This document shows, in pieces, positions 33,288 to 41,370 of a stretch of 64,000 bases of DNA. Source of the stretch: Methylobacterium sp. E-065 (GTDB lineage: Bacteria > Pseudomonadota > Alphaproteobacteria > Rhizobiales > Beijerinckiaceae). The stretch spans positions 1 to 64,000 of the forward strand of contig NZ_JAKSYD010000289.1 in assembly GCF_022829605.1 (NCBI RefSeq), written 5' to 3'. Position 1 is the first letter of the stretch; each line of letters begins with the position of its first letter. The translations under genes were made by a program, and so were the position numbers. A model generated the notes under the pieces. The model was given only the letters and a program-made list of their open reading frames with translations, did not search any database and had not been told where the DNA came from.

Positions 33288-33967
33288 CCGGCGCTCGTCA
33301 AGTTCGACCGATCTTCAAGGCTTTGAAAACCAAGCATCCGTATCTAGTTCAGATCGGGAGTCGTTTCGCAGTTAGAGATCCTATTCATCATATTGCGCTT
33401 GGCATATTTATCGAGCGGACTTCTGATCCAAATTGTTGCTCGCCGAGATTTTTTATGACGGCGCTATACTTTACGGGTTTGCCCGGGGCTATTCCTATTG
33501 GTACATACTTTGAATATTTGAGTAGATCCCCAACATCAGCGGAGAAGTTCTGGCTCTGGTCCGACCCCGCGATGGTACCGGAGGCCATCGCGGCCTTGGA
33601 CTCAGTGGCGCTTCCGAAGCTGGCGCTCTATGGGACGCCAGAAAGCTACGCGACACTGCCGCCGCGGCCGCATTGGGTCCACGACGAGCCGCACGAGGAC
33701 CGCATGATCGTCCATATCGCGGCCGGCAACCTCGAAGCCGCGCGAGCGATCTGGCACGAACGACAGTCGTGGCACGCAGGCAAGTCGTTCCCGCCCAGTT
33801 CGCGTGCCCATCGCTGGCAGACCCAGCTCGCCGCCGTGGCGGAGCCCCTCATGGCCGGCGACCGCCCGGCGCTGGCCAAGATCCTGCACGATTGGGAGAC
33901 CGCCAACGTCCGCGGGACGGTGCTGGAGCCCTACTGGGAGCCCACCCCATTCCCTCTGGAGCGATGA
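33284..33967 (+). CDS. Candidate immunity protein for the toxin-like gene
   Basis: The 227-residue product starts at an ATG overlapping the stop of the toxin-like frame (ATGA). The N-terminal half (KALKTKHPYLVQIGSRFAV; HHIALGIFIERTSD; FYFTGLP-type strands) is encoded by strikingly AT-rich DNA, while the second half (from about 33560; ALPKLALYGTPESYATLPPRPH onward) is GC-rich like the host. No family can be named with certainty. The overlap with a nuclease-like C-terminus is the classic layout of an immunity gene, which is the basis for the call. It may be a fusion of an acquired 5' part with host-like sequence. Confidence 0.65.
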   Translation: MTGARQVRPIFKALKTKHPYLVQIGSRFAVRDPIHHIALGIFIERTSDPNCCSPRFFMTALYFTGLPGAIPIGTYFEYLSRSPTSAEKFWLWSDPAMVPEAIAALDSVALPKLALYGTPESYATLPPRPHWVHDEPHEDRMIVHIAAGNLEAARAIWHERQSWHAGKSFPPSSRAHRWQTQLAAVAEPLMAGDRPALAKILHDWETANVRGTVLEPYWEPTPFPLER

Positions 33968-33980
33968 GCCCGGCGGAGTT

Positions 33981-34235
33981 TCATTCTGTGTCCGCCGCAT
34001 CACGCAGATAGGGCTCCACCGGGCCCTTCAGCTTCACCGTCATCGGGTTGCCGGCGCGGTCGAGGGTCTTGCCGGCCGAGAGGCGCACCCAGCCTTCGCT
34101 GACGCAGTACTCCTCGACATTGGTCTTCTCGACGCCCTTGAACCGGATGCCGATGCCACGCTCCAGCAGGGCCGCGTCGTAATACGGACTGTCCGGGTTG
34201 ACCGAGAGACGGTCGGGCAGCGCGGGATCGGACAT
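33981..34235 (-). CDS. DUF3297 family protein
   Basis: The 84-residue protein (MSDPALPDRLSVNPDSPYYDAALLERGIGIRFKG...) matches the small conserved DUF3297 family by its NPDSPYYD, GIRFKGVEK and CVSEGWVRL blocks. Function unknown; cytoplasmic by composition. It converges on the candidate immunity gene with a 13-nt gap and marks the return to ordinary chromosome. Confidence 0.85.
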   Translation of the reverse strand: MSDPALPDRLSVNPDSPYYDAALLERGIGIRFKGVEKTNVEEYCVSEGWVRLSAGKTLDRAGNPMTVKLKGPVEPYLRDAADTE

Positions 34236-34279
34236 GAGCGGACTCCAGGTTCGGCGTGAGCGGCGAAGAGGATCGCGGA

Positions 34280-34921
34280 TTACGCAATCCCCCGCCCCGC
34301 CGCAACGCTGCCGGCTTCCGCCCCGAGGGTTGCCAGGAGTGCGGCCACGTCGCCGCTCTGCAGCAGCGGCACCAGCCGCGTCACCGCCGCGTGCGGCAGG
34401 TCCCACCACGCCGCCGCCAGCAGGGCCTCCACGGTCGCCGCGTCGAACCGATGCCGCACCACCCGCGCCGGATTGCCCGCCACCACCGCGTAGGCAGGCA
34501 CATCACGGGTCACCACGGTGCGGGCCGCCACCACGGCGCCGGGCCCGATGGTGACGCCTGACAGGATCATGCAGCCCGAGCCCAGCCAGACATCGTGGCC
34601 GATCACCACGTCGCCCCGGGAGGCGTGAAAATCCTCCGGCGCCCGCGCATCCGGGAACAGCCCGCGCATCGCGGCGAACGGATACGTGGACGCCCAGTCG
34701 AGCCGATGGTCGCCGCCGAGCAGGATCTCAACCTTGTCGGCAATGGAACAATAGCGGCCGATCGTCAGCCGCCGACCACTTTCCGGAAAGCGGACCTTTG
34801 GACGCCCATACGAGTAGGCGCCTATGGAGAAGCCGTAGGTCCTCGCCAGCTTGGCGAGGTGGAGCCGGGTCTCGTTGTGCGGGTTGCGCCCCCTGCGGAG
34901 CCGGTGCAACAGACCGGTCAA
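34280..34921 (-). CDS. Hexapeptide-repeat acetyltransferase (CatB/xenobiotic type)
   Basis: The roughly 213-residue protein has left-handed beta-helix repeats (RRLTIGRYCSIADKVEILLGG; GDVVIGHDVWLGSGCMILSGVTIGPGAVVAARTVVTRDVPAYAVVAGNPARVVRHRF in pieces) and the catalytic GGDHRLDW segment. It belongs to the xenobiotic acyltransferase family that uses acetyl-CoA; such enzymes acetylate antibiotics or surface sugars, and the substrate cannot be read here. The start is uncertain: no ATG precedes the conserved region, and TTG at 34921 is proposed. It is divergent from maeB (66 nt). Confidence 0.82.
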   Translation of the reverse strand: MTGLLHRLRRGRNPHNETRLHLAKLARTYGFSIGAYSYGRPKVRFPESGRRLTIGRYCSIADKVEILLGGDHRLDWASTYPFAAMRGLFPDARAPEDFHASRGDVVIGHDVWLGSGCMILSGVTIGPGAVVAARTVVTRDVPAYAVVAGNPARVVRHRFDAATVEALLAAAWWDLPHAAVTRLVPLLQSGDVAALLATLGAEAGSVAAGRGIA

Positions 34922-34987
34922 GACGCGAGCCCGCGCGATGCGCGACCGCGTCGTCCCGGGTGAAAAAGGTGAGCGGGAGCGTGGGCG

Positions 34988-37315
34988 ATGGCCGATAACA
35001 TGTCCGAGGACCTCAAGGCCGGGGCGCTCGTCTACCACCGCCTGCCCAAGCCCGGGAAGCTTGAGATCCAGGCGACGAAGCCACTGGGCAACCAGCGCGA
35101 CCTCGCGCTGGCCTACTCGCCCGGCGTCGCGGCCGCCTGCATGGCGATCCACGACGACCCGCAGCAGGCCGCCGACCTCACGATCCGCCAGAACCTCGTG
35201 GCGGTGCTCACCAACGGCACGGCCGTGTTGGGTCTCGGCGACATCGGACCGCTGGCCTCCAAGCCCGTGATGGAGGGCAAGGCGGTCCTGTTCAAGAAAT
35301 TCGCCGGCATCGACGTGTTCGACATCGAGGTCGACCAGAAGGACGTGTCCAAGCTCGTCGACGTGGTCTGCGCGCTCGAGCCGACCTTCGGCGGCATCAA
35401 CCTGGAGGACATCAAGGCGCCGGAATGCTTCGAGGTCGAGGAGCAGTGCCGGGCCCGGATGAACATCCCGGTCTTCCACGACGACCAGCACGGCACCGCG
35501 ATCATCGTGGCAGCGGCCGTCCTCAACGGGCTGGAACTCGCCGGCAAGACGCTGTCCGACGTCCGGATCGTCACGTCGGGGGCGGGCGCCGCGGCGCTCG
35601 CCTGCCTCAACCTGCTCGTGTCGCTCGGCGCGACCCGTGAGAACATCACGATTACCGACATCAAGGGCGTGGTCTACAAGGGCCGCCCGGAGTTGATGGA
35701 CCGCTGGAAGGACGTCTTCGCGCAGGAGACCGAGAAGCGGACCCTGGCCGAGGTAATCCCGGGGGCGGATGTGTTCATCGGCCTATCGGCCGGCGGCGTC
35801 CTGAAGCCGGAATATCTCCGGGAGATGGCCGAGAAGCCGCTCATCATGGCGCTGGCCAACCCTTATCCCGAGATCATGCCGGAGCTCGCCGAGAAGGAGC
35901 GGCCGGACGCGATGATCTGCACCGGCCGGTCGGATTTCCCGAACCAGGTCAACAACGTCCTGTGCTTCCCCTACATCTTCCGCGGCGCGCTGGATGTCGG
36001 CGCCCACAAGATCAACGAGGAGATGAAGAAGGCGGCCGTGAAGGCGATCGCCGGCCTCGCGCACGAGACAACTTCCGACGTGGTCGCCCGGGCCTATGGC
36101 GGCGAGGCGCGGCCGTTCGGGCCGAAATCCCTGATCCCGAGCCCGTTCGACCCGCGTTTGATCCTGCGCATCGCCCCCGCGGTCGCCAAGGCGGCGATGG
36201 ATTCGGGTGTGGCCGGCCGGCCGCTCGCGGATCTCGACGCCTATACCGACAGCCTCGATCGGTTCGTCCACCGGTCCGGCCTGATCATGAAGCCGCTGTT
36301 CTCCAAGGCGAAGGCCGAGCCCAAGCGGGTGATCTACGCCGAGGGCGAGGACGAGCGCGTGCTCCGCGCCGTTCAGGCGATCGTCGAGGACAAGGTCGCG
36401 TTCCCGATCCTGGTCGGCCGGCCGCGGGTGGTGGAGACCCGCCTGAAGCGGTTCGGCCTGTCGATCGAGCACGGCCGCGACTTCGAGCTGATCGACCCCG
36501 AGGACGATCCCCGCTACCGCGCCTACGTGCAGACTTACCTCGATGTCGCCGGCCGGCGCGGTATCACCCCGGACGCCGCCCGCACCCTGGTGCGCACCAA
36601 CAACACGGTGATCGGCGCCATTGCGGTCCGCCGCGGTGAGGCGGACGCGTTGATCTGCGGTCTGGAGGGCCGGTTCGAGACGCGGTTGCGCATCATCCGC
36701 GACGTGATCGGGCTCGCGCCCGGCGTGAAGCAATGCGCCGCCATGAGCTTGGTGGTCACCCATACGGGCGCCTACTTCCTGGCCGATACCCATGTCCGCG
36801 CAGACCCGACCGCCGAGGAGATCGCCGACGTGGCGCAGGCCTGCGCCAACCACGTGAGCCGGTTCGGGCTGACGCCGAAGATCGCGCTGCTCAGCCACTC
36901 GGATTTCGGCCAGTCGGACTCGGCCTCCGCCATGAAGATGCGTGACGCCCTCGCGCTCTTGCAGACGCGCGATCCGGACCTGATCGTCGATGGTGAGATG
37001 CAGGCGGATTCGGCGCTCTCCGAGATGGTCCGGGACCGGGTGCTGCCGGGCTCGCGCCTGAAGGGTGCGGCGAATGTCCTGATCTTCCCGAACCTCGATG
37101 CGGCCAACATCGCGTTCCAGTTCGCGAAAGTGATGGCGGACGCCCTGCCGGTCGGCCCCCTGCTGATCGGACCGGCCAAGCCCGCCCACATCCTCACGCC
37201 CTCGGTGACCGCCCGCGGCATCGTCAACGTCACGGCCGCCGCGGTGGTCGAGGCGCAATCGGACGAGGCGCCGCCCAAGCCCGAGGAGGCCGGGGTCGGG
37301 ATGATCTCCGAGTAA
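34988..37315 (+). CDS. maeB: NADP-dependent malic enzyme with phosphotransacetylase-like domain
   Basis: The 775-residue MaeB-type enzyme decarboxylates malate to pyruvate with NADP+. The malic part (about 1-430) shows ALAYSPGVAAAC, IKAPECFEVEEQCR, VFHDDQHGTAIIVAAA and the dinucleotide-binding VTSGAGAAALACLNLL. The C-terminal part (about 440-775) is homologous to phosphate acetyltransferase (RVIYAEGEDERVLRAVQ; LLSHSDFGQSDSASAMKMRDA) and normally acts in regulation by acetyl-CoA. The length is typical for this fused form. In methylotrophs it balances C4 and C3 pools. Confidence 0.96.
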   Translation: MADNMSEDLKAGALVYHRLPKPGKLEIQATKPLGNQRDLALAYSPGVAAACMAIHDDPQQAADLTIRQNLVAVLTNGTAVLGLGDIGPLASKPVMEGKAVLFKKFAGIDVFDIEVDQKDVSKLVDVVCALEPTFGGINLEDIKAPECFEVEEQCRARMNIPVFHDDQHGTAIIVAAAVLNGLELAGKTLSDVRIVTSGAGAAALACLNLLVSLGATRENITITDIKGVVYKGRPELMDRWKDVFAQETEKRTLAEVIPGADVFIGLSAGGVLKPEYLREMAEKPLIMALANPYPEIMPELAEKERPDAMICTGRSDFPNQVNNVLCFPYIFRGALDVGAHKINEEMKKAAVKAIAGLAHETTSDVVARAYGGEARPFGPKSLIPSPFDPRLILRIAPAVAKAAMDSGVAGRPLADLDAYTDSLDRFVHRSGLIMKPLFSKAKAEPKRVIYAEGEDERVLRAVQAIVEDKVAFPILVGRPRVVETRLKRFGLSIEHGRDFELIDPEDDPRYRAYVQTYLDVAGRRGITPDAARTLVRTNNTVIGAIAVRRGEADALICGLEGRFETRLRIIRDVIGLAPGVKQCAAMSLVVTHTGAYFLADTHVRADPTAEEIADVAQACANHVSRFGLTPKIALLSHSDFGQSDSASAMKMRDALALLQTRDPDLIVDGEMQADSALSEMVRDRVLPGSRLKGAANVLIFPNLDAANIAFQFAKVMADALPVGPLLIGPAKPAHILTPSVTARGIVNVTAAAVVEAQSDEAPPKPEEAGVGMISE

Positions 37316-37325
37316 GCACCCCTCG

Positions 37326-37349
37326 CGACGGCCGCGAGCGTGGCCGTCG
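37326..37349 (+). terminator. Hairpin after maeB
   Basis: A perfect 8-bp stem, cgacggcc (37326-37333) and ggccgtcg (37342-37349), begins 10 nt past the maeB stop and is followed by AATTGCTT. It is a probable 3'-end hairpin, with only a weak T-tract. Confidence 0.45.
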
Positions 37350-37397
37350 AATTGCTTGACCGCTTCCGGGGAAACGACACCACCGGAAGCGGACATC

Positions 37398-38843
37398 ATG
37401 TGCCTGGGCGACGACCCGAACTGCCACGCCTTCGAGGAACATCGGCGTCGGTTCAAACGCGACCTGGAGCCGGAGCGGCGCGCCTTCCTGAAGAGCGGCT
37501 TTGCGGCGACGGGCGCTGCGGCTGCGGCCTTCGCGGCCGGAGGCCCCTCGCTGGTGAGCCCGGCTCTGGCGCAGGCCTCGGGCGCCAAGTTCGCCGCGAC
37601 TGGCCATTACCATCTGCCCGCCAACGCCGAGACGGTGCATTGGGGCTTCTTCAGCCGCAGCCTCAAGCCGCAGGTCGAGATCGGCTCAGGTGACTTCGTC
37701 ACGATCGAGACGCTCACCCATCAGGCGAGCGACGATGCCGAACGGATGATCCAGGGTGATCCGGGCGCCGAGAGCGTCTACCTCTGGACCAAGGACAAGA
37801 TGGCGGTTTCGCCCCGCGGCGCGGGCGCGATGGACGCCAAGATCGGCCCCGGCGGCGGTCTCGGCGTGCATATCTGCACCGGCCCGGTGGCGATCCGTGG
37901 CGCGGAGCCCGGCGATGTGCTGGAGGTCCGCATCCTCGATGTGGCGCCTCGCCCCAGCGCCAACCCGAAATACAAGGGGCTCGCCTTCGGCAGCAACGCG
38001 GCCGCGTGGTGGGGCTTCCACTACAAGGATCTGATCACCGGCGACAAACCCCGGGAAGTGGTAACCATCTACGAGGTGGATGCCACCGGGGCGCGCGACT
38101 GGGCGCGGGCGGTCTACAGCTTCCGCTGGCCCGGCGTCACCGACCCGTTCGGGGTCGCGCACCCGACCATCGACTATCCCGGCTTGCCGGTCGACCATGC
38201 CAAGACGCAGAAGACCTTCGACGTGCTGAAGGGGATCCGCGTGCCGATCCGCCCGCATTTCGGCACGCTGGGCGTGGCGCCTGCCGAGGCCGACCGGGTC
38301 AACACGATCCCGCCGAGCTATACCGGCGGCAACATCGACAATTGGCGGATCGGCAAGGGCGCAACCCTCTACTTCCCCGTCGCCGTGCCGGGGGCGCTGT
38401 TCTCGGTGGGCGATCCCCATGCCAGCCAGGGCGATTCCGAATTGTGCGGGACCGCGATCGAGTGCTCGCTCACCGGCACCTTCCAGTTCATCCTGCACAA
38501 GAAGGCGGACCTGCCGGGCTCGCCGCTGGAAGCCCTCGACTTCCCGATGATCGAGACGAAGGACGACTGGGTCCTGTCCGGATTCAGCTACCCGAACTAT
38601 CTGCGCGACCTCGGTCCGGATGCCCAGGCGGCGATTTTCGAGAAGTCGTCGATCGACCTCGCCATGCGCGACGCGTTCCGCAAGATGCGCCAGTTCCTAA
38701 TGCACGCGAAGGGGCTGACCGAGGACGAGGCGATCTCGCTGATGTCGGTGGCAGTCGATTTCGGGATCACGCAGGTCGTGGACGGCAATTGGGGCGTCCA
38801 CGCGGTGGTCAAGAAGGCGATCTTCCCCGATCGGCTCGCCTGA
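37398..38843 (+). CDS. Tat-exported acetamidase/formamidase family protein
   Basis: The 481-residue protein matches the acetamidase/formamidase family (hydrolysis of short amides to ammonia and the acid) in its beta-rich core: TGPVAIRGAEPGDVLEVRILDV, RPHFGTLGVAP, GGNIDNWRIGKGATLYFPV and VGDPHASQGDSELCGTAIE. Residues 1-60 are extra: a charged lead, a twin-arginine motif ERRAFLK (Arg27-Arg28) and a hydrophobic run ending LAQA, so it should be exported folded by Tat. Most family members are cytoplasmic. The ATG at 37398 is preferred over a TTG at 37356. Formamide would give formate, usable by this methylotroph, but the substrate is not proven. Confidence 0.88.
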   Translation: MCLGDDPNCHAFEEHRRRFKRDLEPERRAFLKSGFAATGAAAAAFAAGGPSLVSPALAQASGAKFAATGHYHLPANAETVHWGFFSRSLKPQVEIGSGDFVTIETLTHQASDDAERMIQGDPGAESVYLWTKDKMAVSPRGAGAMDAKIGPGGGLGVHICTGPVAIRGAEPGDVLEVRILDVAPRPSANPKYKGLAFGSNAAAWWGFHYKDLITGDKPREVVTIYEVDATGARDWARAVYSFRWPGVTDPFGVAHPTIDYPGLPVDHAKTQKTFDVLKGIRVPIRPHFGTLGVAPAEADRVNTIPPSYTGGNIDNWRIGKGATLYFPVAVPGALFSVGDPHASQGDSELCGTAIECSLTGTFQFILHKKADLPGSPLEALDFPMIETKDDWVLSGFSYPNYLRDLGPDAQAAIFEKSSIDLAMRDAFRKMRQFLMHAKGLTEDEAISLMSVAVDFGITQVVDGNWGVHAVVKKAIFPDRLA

Positions 38844-38853
38844 GCTCCACCCC

Positions 38854-41370
38854 TCAGGCGGCGCGCTCCGTCGCGGCCGGGCGCATGAGGCCGGCGACGA
38901 CCGCGTAGGCCGCGCCCCAGGCGTCCCGGACCTCTGCGGTGAAGTCCGCGCCGAGCCCCTGCTCCAGCGTCCAGAGCAGGGCAGCGCCGACCGGTCCGTA
39001 ATGGTCGGCCTTCGCGCCGTAGCCCGCGTGCCGTGCGCCGAGCTCGCCGACGGCCGCGGCGAGCGCCTCCGGCTTGTCGAGGTTGGCCACCGCCAGGGCG
39101 AGCATCGCCATCAGCTTCTTCTTCTGCTCGGCCATATCGCTCGGGAAGAGCGTGCGCACCTGCGGGGCGGTCTCGAACAGGCGGCCGTAGAACAGGTCGG
39201 CTGCCGTGTCGGCGATCGGCCGGACCTCGGCGAAGCTGTCTTGCACCAGCATCACCTGCCGGGCCGACAGCGCGTAGCTGCCGCGCACGTTGGTCAGGAA
39301 GCGGCCGATCTCGCCGGCGAGCCGTTCGGCCTGTCCCGACAGTTCTGCTGTGGCCTTGAACACCTCGACCGCTGCCGTCCCGGTCTTCTCGGCGGCGCCG
39401 GCGACGCCGAGGATGTTGCCGGTCACCTCACTGGTGCCCTGGGCCGCCTGACCCACGTTGCGCACGATCTCCTGGGTCGCTGCGCCCTGCTCCTCCACCG
39501 CGGCTGCGATCGAGGCCGCCACGCCGTCGACCTCCCGAATGCGCGCCGTGATCGTCCGGACCGCACCGACCGCTTGATTCGTCACGTCCTGCACCTGGGC
39601 GATCTGGCTCGCGATCTCCTCCGTGGCCTTGGCGGTCTGCTCGGCGAGCGCCTTCACTTCCGCGGCGACGACCGCGAAGCCGCGGCCCGCCTCGCCGGCG
39701 CGCGCCGCCTCGATCGTGGCGTTAAGCGCCAGCAGGTTGGTCTGGCCCGCGATCGACGAGATTAGACCGACTACGTCGCCGATCTTGGCCACGGCAGCGC
39801 TCAGCGTTCGGACCAGTGCCCCGGTCTTATCCGCCTCGGCCGCGGCCGCCTTGGCGATTTCGGCCGAGCCCTGGACTTGCCGCCCAATCTCCCGCACCGA
39901 CGAGCCCAGCTCTTCGGCTGCGGCTGCCACCGTGTTGACGTTCGTGGACGCCTCCTCGGCGGCAGCCGCCACGCGTGTGGATTGCGCCGCCGTCTCCTCG
40001 GCCGTCTCGGTCATGCGGCCCGCGATGTCGCGCAGCCCGGCGGCGGCCACCGAGACCTGCTGGACGATGCCGCCGACTGCGGATTCGAACCCATCGGCCA
40101 TCTGGCGCATTCCGGTGCGGCGCTGCTCCTCGGCGACGCGGCGCGCCTCGTCCGCCTCGGATTCGATCTGCCGGGTGCGGATCAGGTTCTCCTTGAACAC
40201 CTGCACGGCCCGCACGACCGGACCGAACTCGTTCCGATACCCATCGACCGGAATCAGGACCGCGATATCCCCCTCGGCGAGCGCCTGCATCGTCGCCGAG
40301 ATCCGCAGGAGGGGGCGCAGGACGCCGCCGATGAGCACCACGAAACCAAAGCCGGCCAGCAGGATCGCGCTCAGCATAGCGGCGGCGTTGCGGATGAGGC
40401 TGGCCCTCGCTTCGCCAGCCAGGGTCTCGGCGCGCGTGACCAGATCGTCGAGGGCCGCGCGGGCGAGGTCGGCGATCGCCGTCACTTCGACGGTGTTGCG
40501 CTGCCGTAGGTCCTGCAAGGTGATGCCCGGCATCCGTTGCTGACTGAGGGCCTCGAACAGGGACCGGGACGCGGCCGGCTCGCCATCCCCGTAGGCCGTT
40601 CGGACCCGCTCGAATGCGGCCCGGACGGTCTCGGCCGCGCCGGACGCCGCTTCGCGGGTCTTTGCCCAGGCGACCTGCACCCGGGCACGTTCCTCCGCGG
40701 CGGCCACGGTGTCGGTCAGGGACCAGGGTGTCCCGGCCGCCACCGAAGTTTGCATCCGGAACGCGAGATCGCCGCTGGCCAAGCGCATCGCCCAGGCGGC
40801 ACCCTTGAGCGCGAGGTCCTGCTGCAGGGTCGGATCGGTGCGCACGAATTCCGCATCGACGGCGTTCGTCGCCTCCGTCAGCGCGTCCAGCAGCGCCGCG
40901 ACTGCCGTCTTGATGTCGGATCGCAGCGCCATGTCGCGCTGCCCCTTGGGCAGCTTGAGGGACGCATCCACCCGCGGCCAGAGCGCGGCGACGGCCTGAT
41001 GCTGCGTTTCGATCCGGCTGAGCAGCGCGGCGAACCCGGCCATGTCTGCGTGACCTTGCAGGTCGTGCAGGCGCCGCACGTCCTCGATCACGGCCCGGCG
41101 ATTGGCCGCAACGAACGACAGGGTGTCGCCGCCCGCCGGTTCCTCGGCATTCAGTGCGACCGCCAAGCCGCGTCCGAGGCGGACGGTTTGCAGCGTCTGG
41201 AGCAGGCGGCGGCTCGCATGCGCCAGGGTGACGGCCCTCTCCGCCCTGAACATCTGACCGCGCGCATCGATCAGGCTGCTCGCGGTGTAGCTCAGCAGCA
41301 TGAGGGCCGTAGTGCCCAGAAGCAGGCCCAGCATCACGCCTATCGAGAAACGACCCAACCAGCGCATCAT
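38854..41370 (-). CDS. Methyl-accepting chemotaxis protein with C-terminal globin domain
   Basis: The 838-residue receptor has a membrane segment near residues 8-30, a large helical periplasmic sensor (about 31-325), a second membrane segment (about 328-352), HAMP (about 353-405) and an MCP signalling domain (about 430-690) with the conserved tip SSIAGQTNLLALNATIEAA and GEAGRGFAVVAAEV. Unexpectedly, residues about 700-835 form a globin domain resembling bacterial haemoglobins: VMLVQDSFAEVRPIADTAAD, LFYGRLFETAPQVRTLF and GARHAGYGAKADHYGPVG, with His781 as likely proximal haem ligand. Classical globin-coupled sensors place the globin first, so the order is reversed. ATG 41370 is followed by another ATG. 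The receptor may sense oxygen or NO in the cytoplasm in addition to a periplasmic cue. Confidence 0.92.
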   Translation of the reverse strand: MMRWLGRFSIGVMLGLLLGTTALMLLSYTASSLIDARGQMFRAERAVTLAHASRRLLQTLQTVRLGRGLAVALNAEEPAGGDTLSFVAANRRAVIEDVRRLHDLQGHADMAGFAALLSRIETQHQAVAALWPRVDASLKLPKGQRDMALRSDIKTAVAALLDALTEATNAVDAEFVRTDPTLQQDLALKGAAWAMRLASGDLAFRMQTSVAAGTPWSLTDTVAAAEERARVQVAWAKTREAASGAAETVRAAFERVRTAYGDGEPAASRSLFEALSQQRMPGITLQDLRQRNTVEVTAIADLARAALDDLVTRAETLAGEARASLIRNAAAMLSAILLAGFGFVVLIGGVLRPLLRISATMQALAEGDIAVLIPVDGYRNEFGPVVRAVQVFKENLIRTRQIESEADEARRVAEEQRRTGMRQMADGFESAVGGIVQQVSVAAAGLRDIAGRMTETAEETAAQSTRVAAAAEEASTNVNTVAAAAEELGSSVREIGRQVQGSAEIAKAAAAEADKTGALVRTLSAAVAKIGDVVGLISSIAGQTNLLALNATIEAARAGEAGRGFAVVAAEVKALAEQTAKATEEIASQIAQVQDVTNQAVGAVRTITARIREVDGVAASIAAAVEEQGAATQEIVRNVGQAAQGTSEVTGNILGVAGAAEKTGTAAVEVFKATAELSGQAERLAGEIGRFLTNVRGSYALSARQVMLVQDSFAEVRPIADTAADLFYGRLFETAPQVRTLFPSDMAEQKKKLMAMLALAVANLDKPEALAAAVGELGARHAGYGAKADHYGPVGAALLWTLEQGLGADFTAEVRDAWGAAYAVVAGLMRPAATERAA

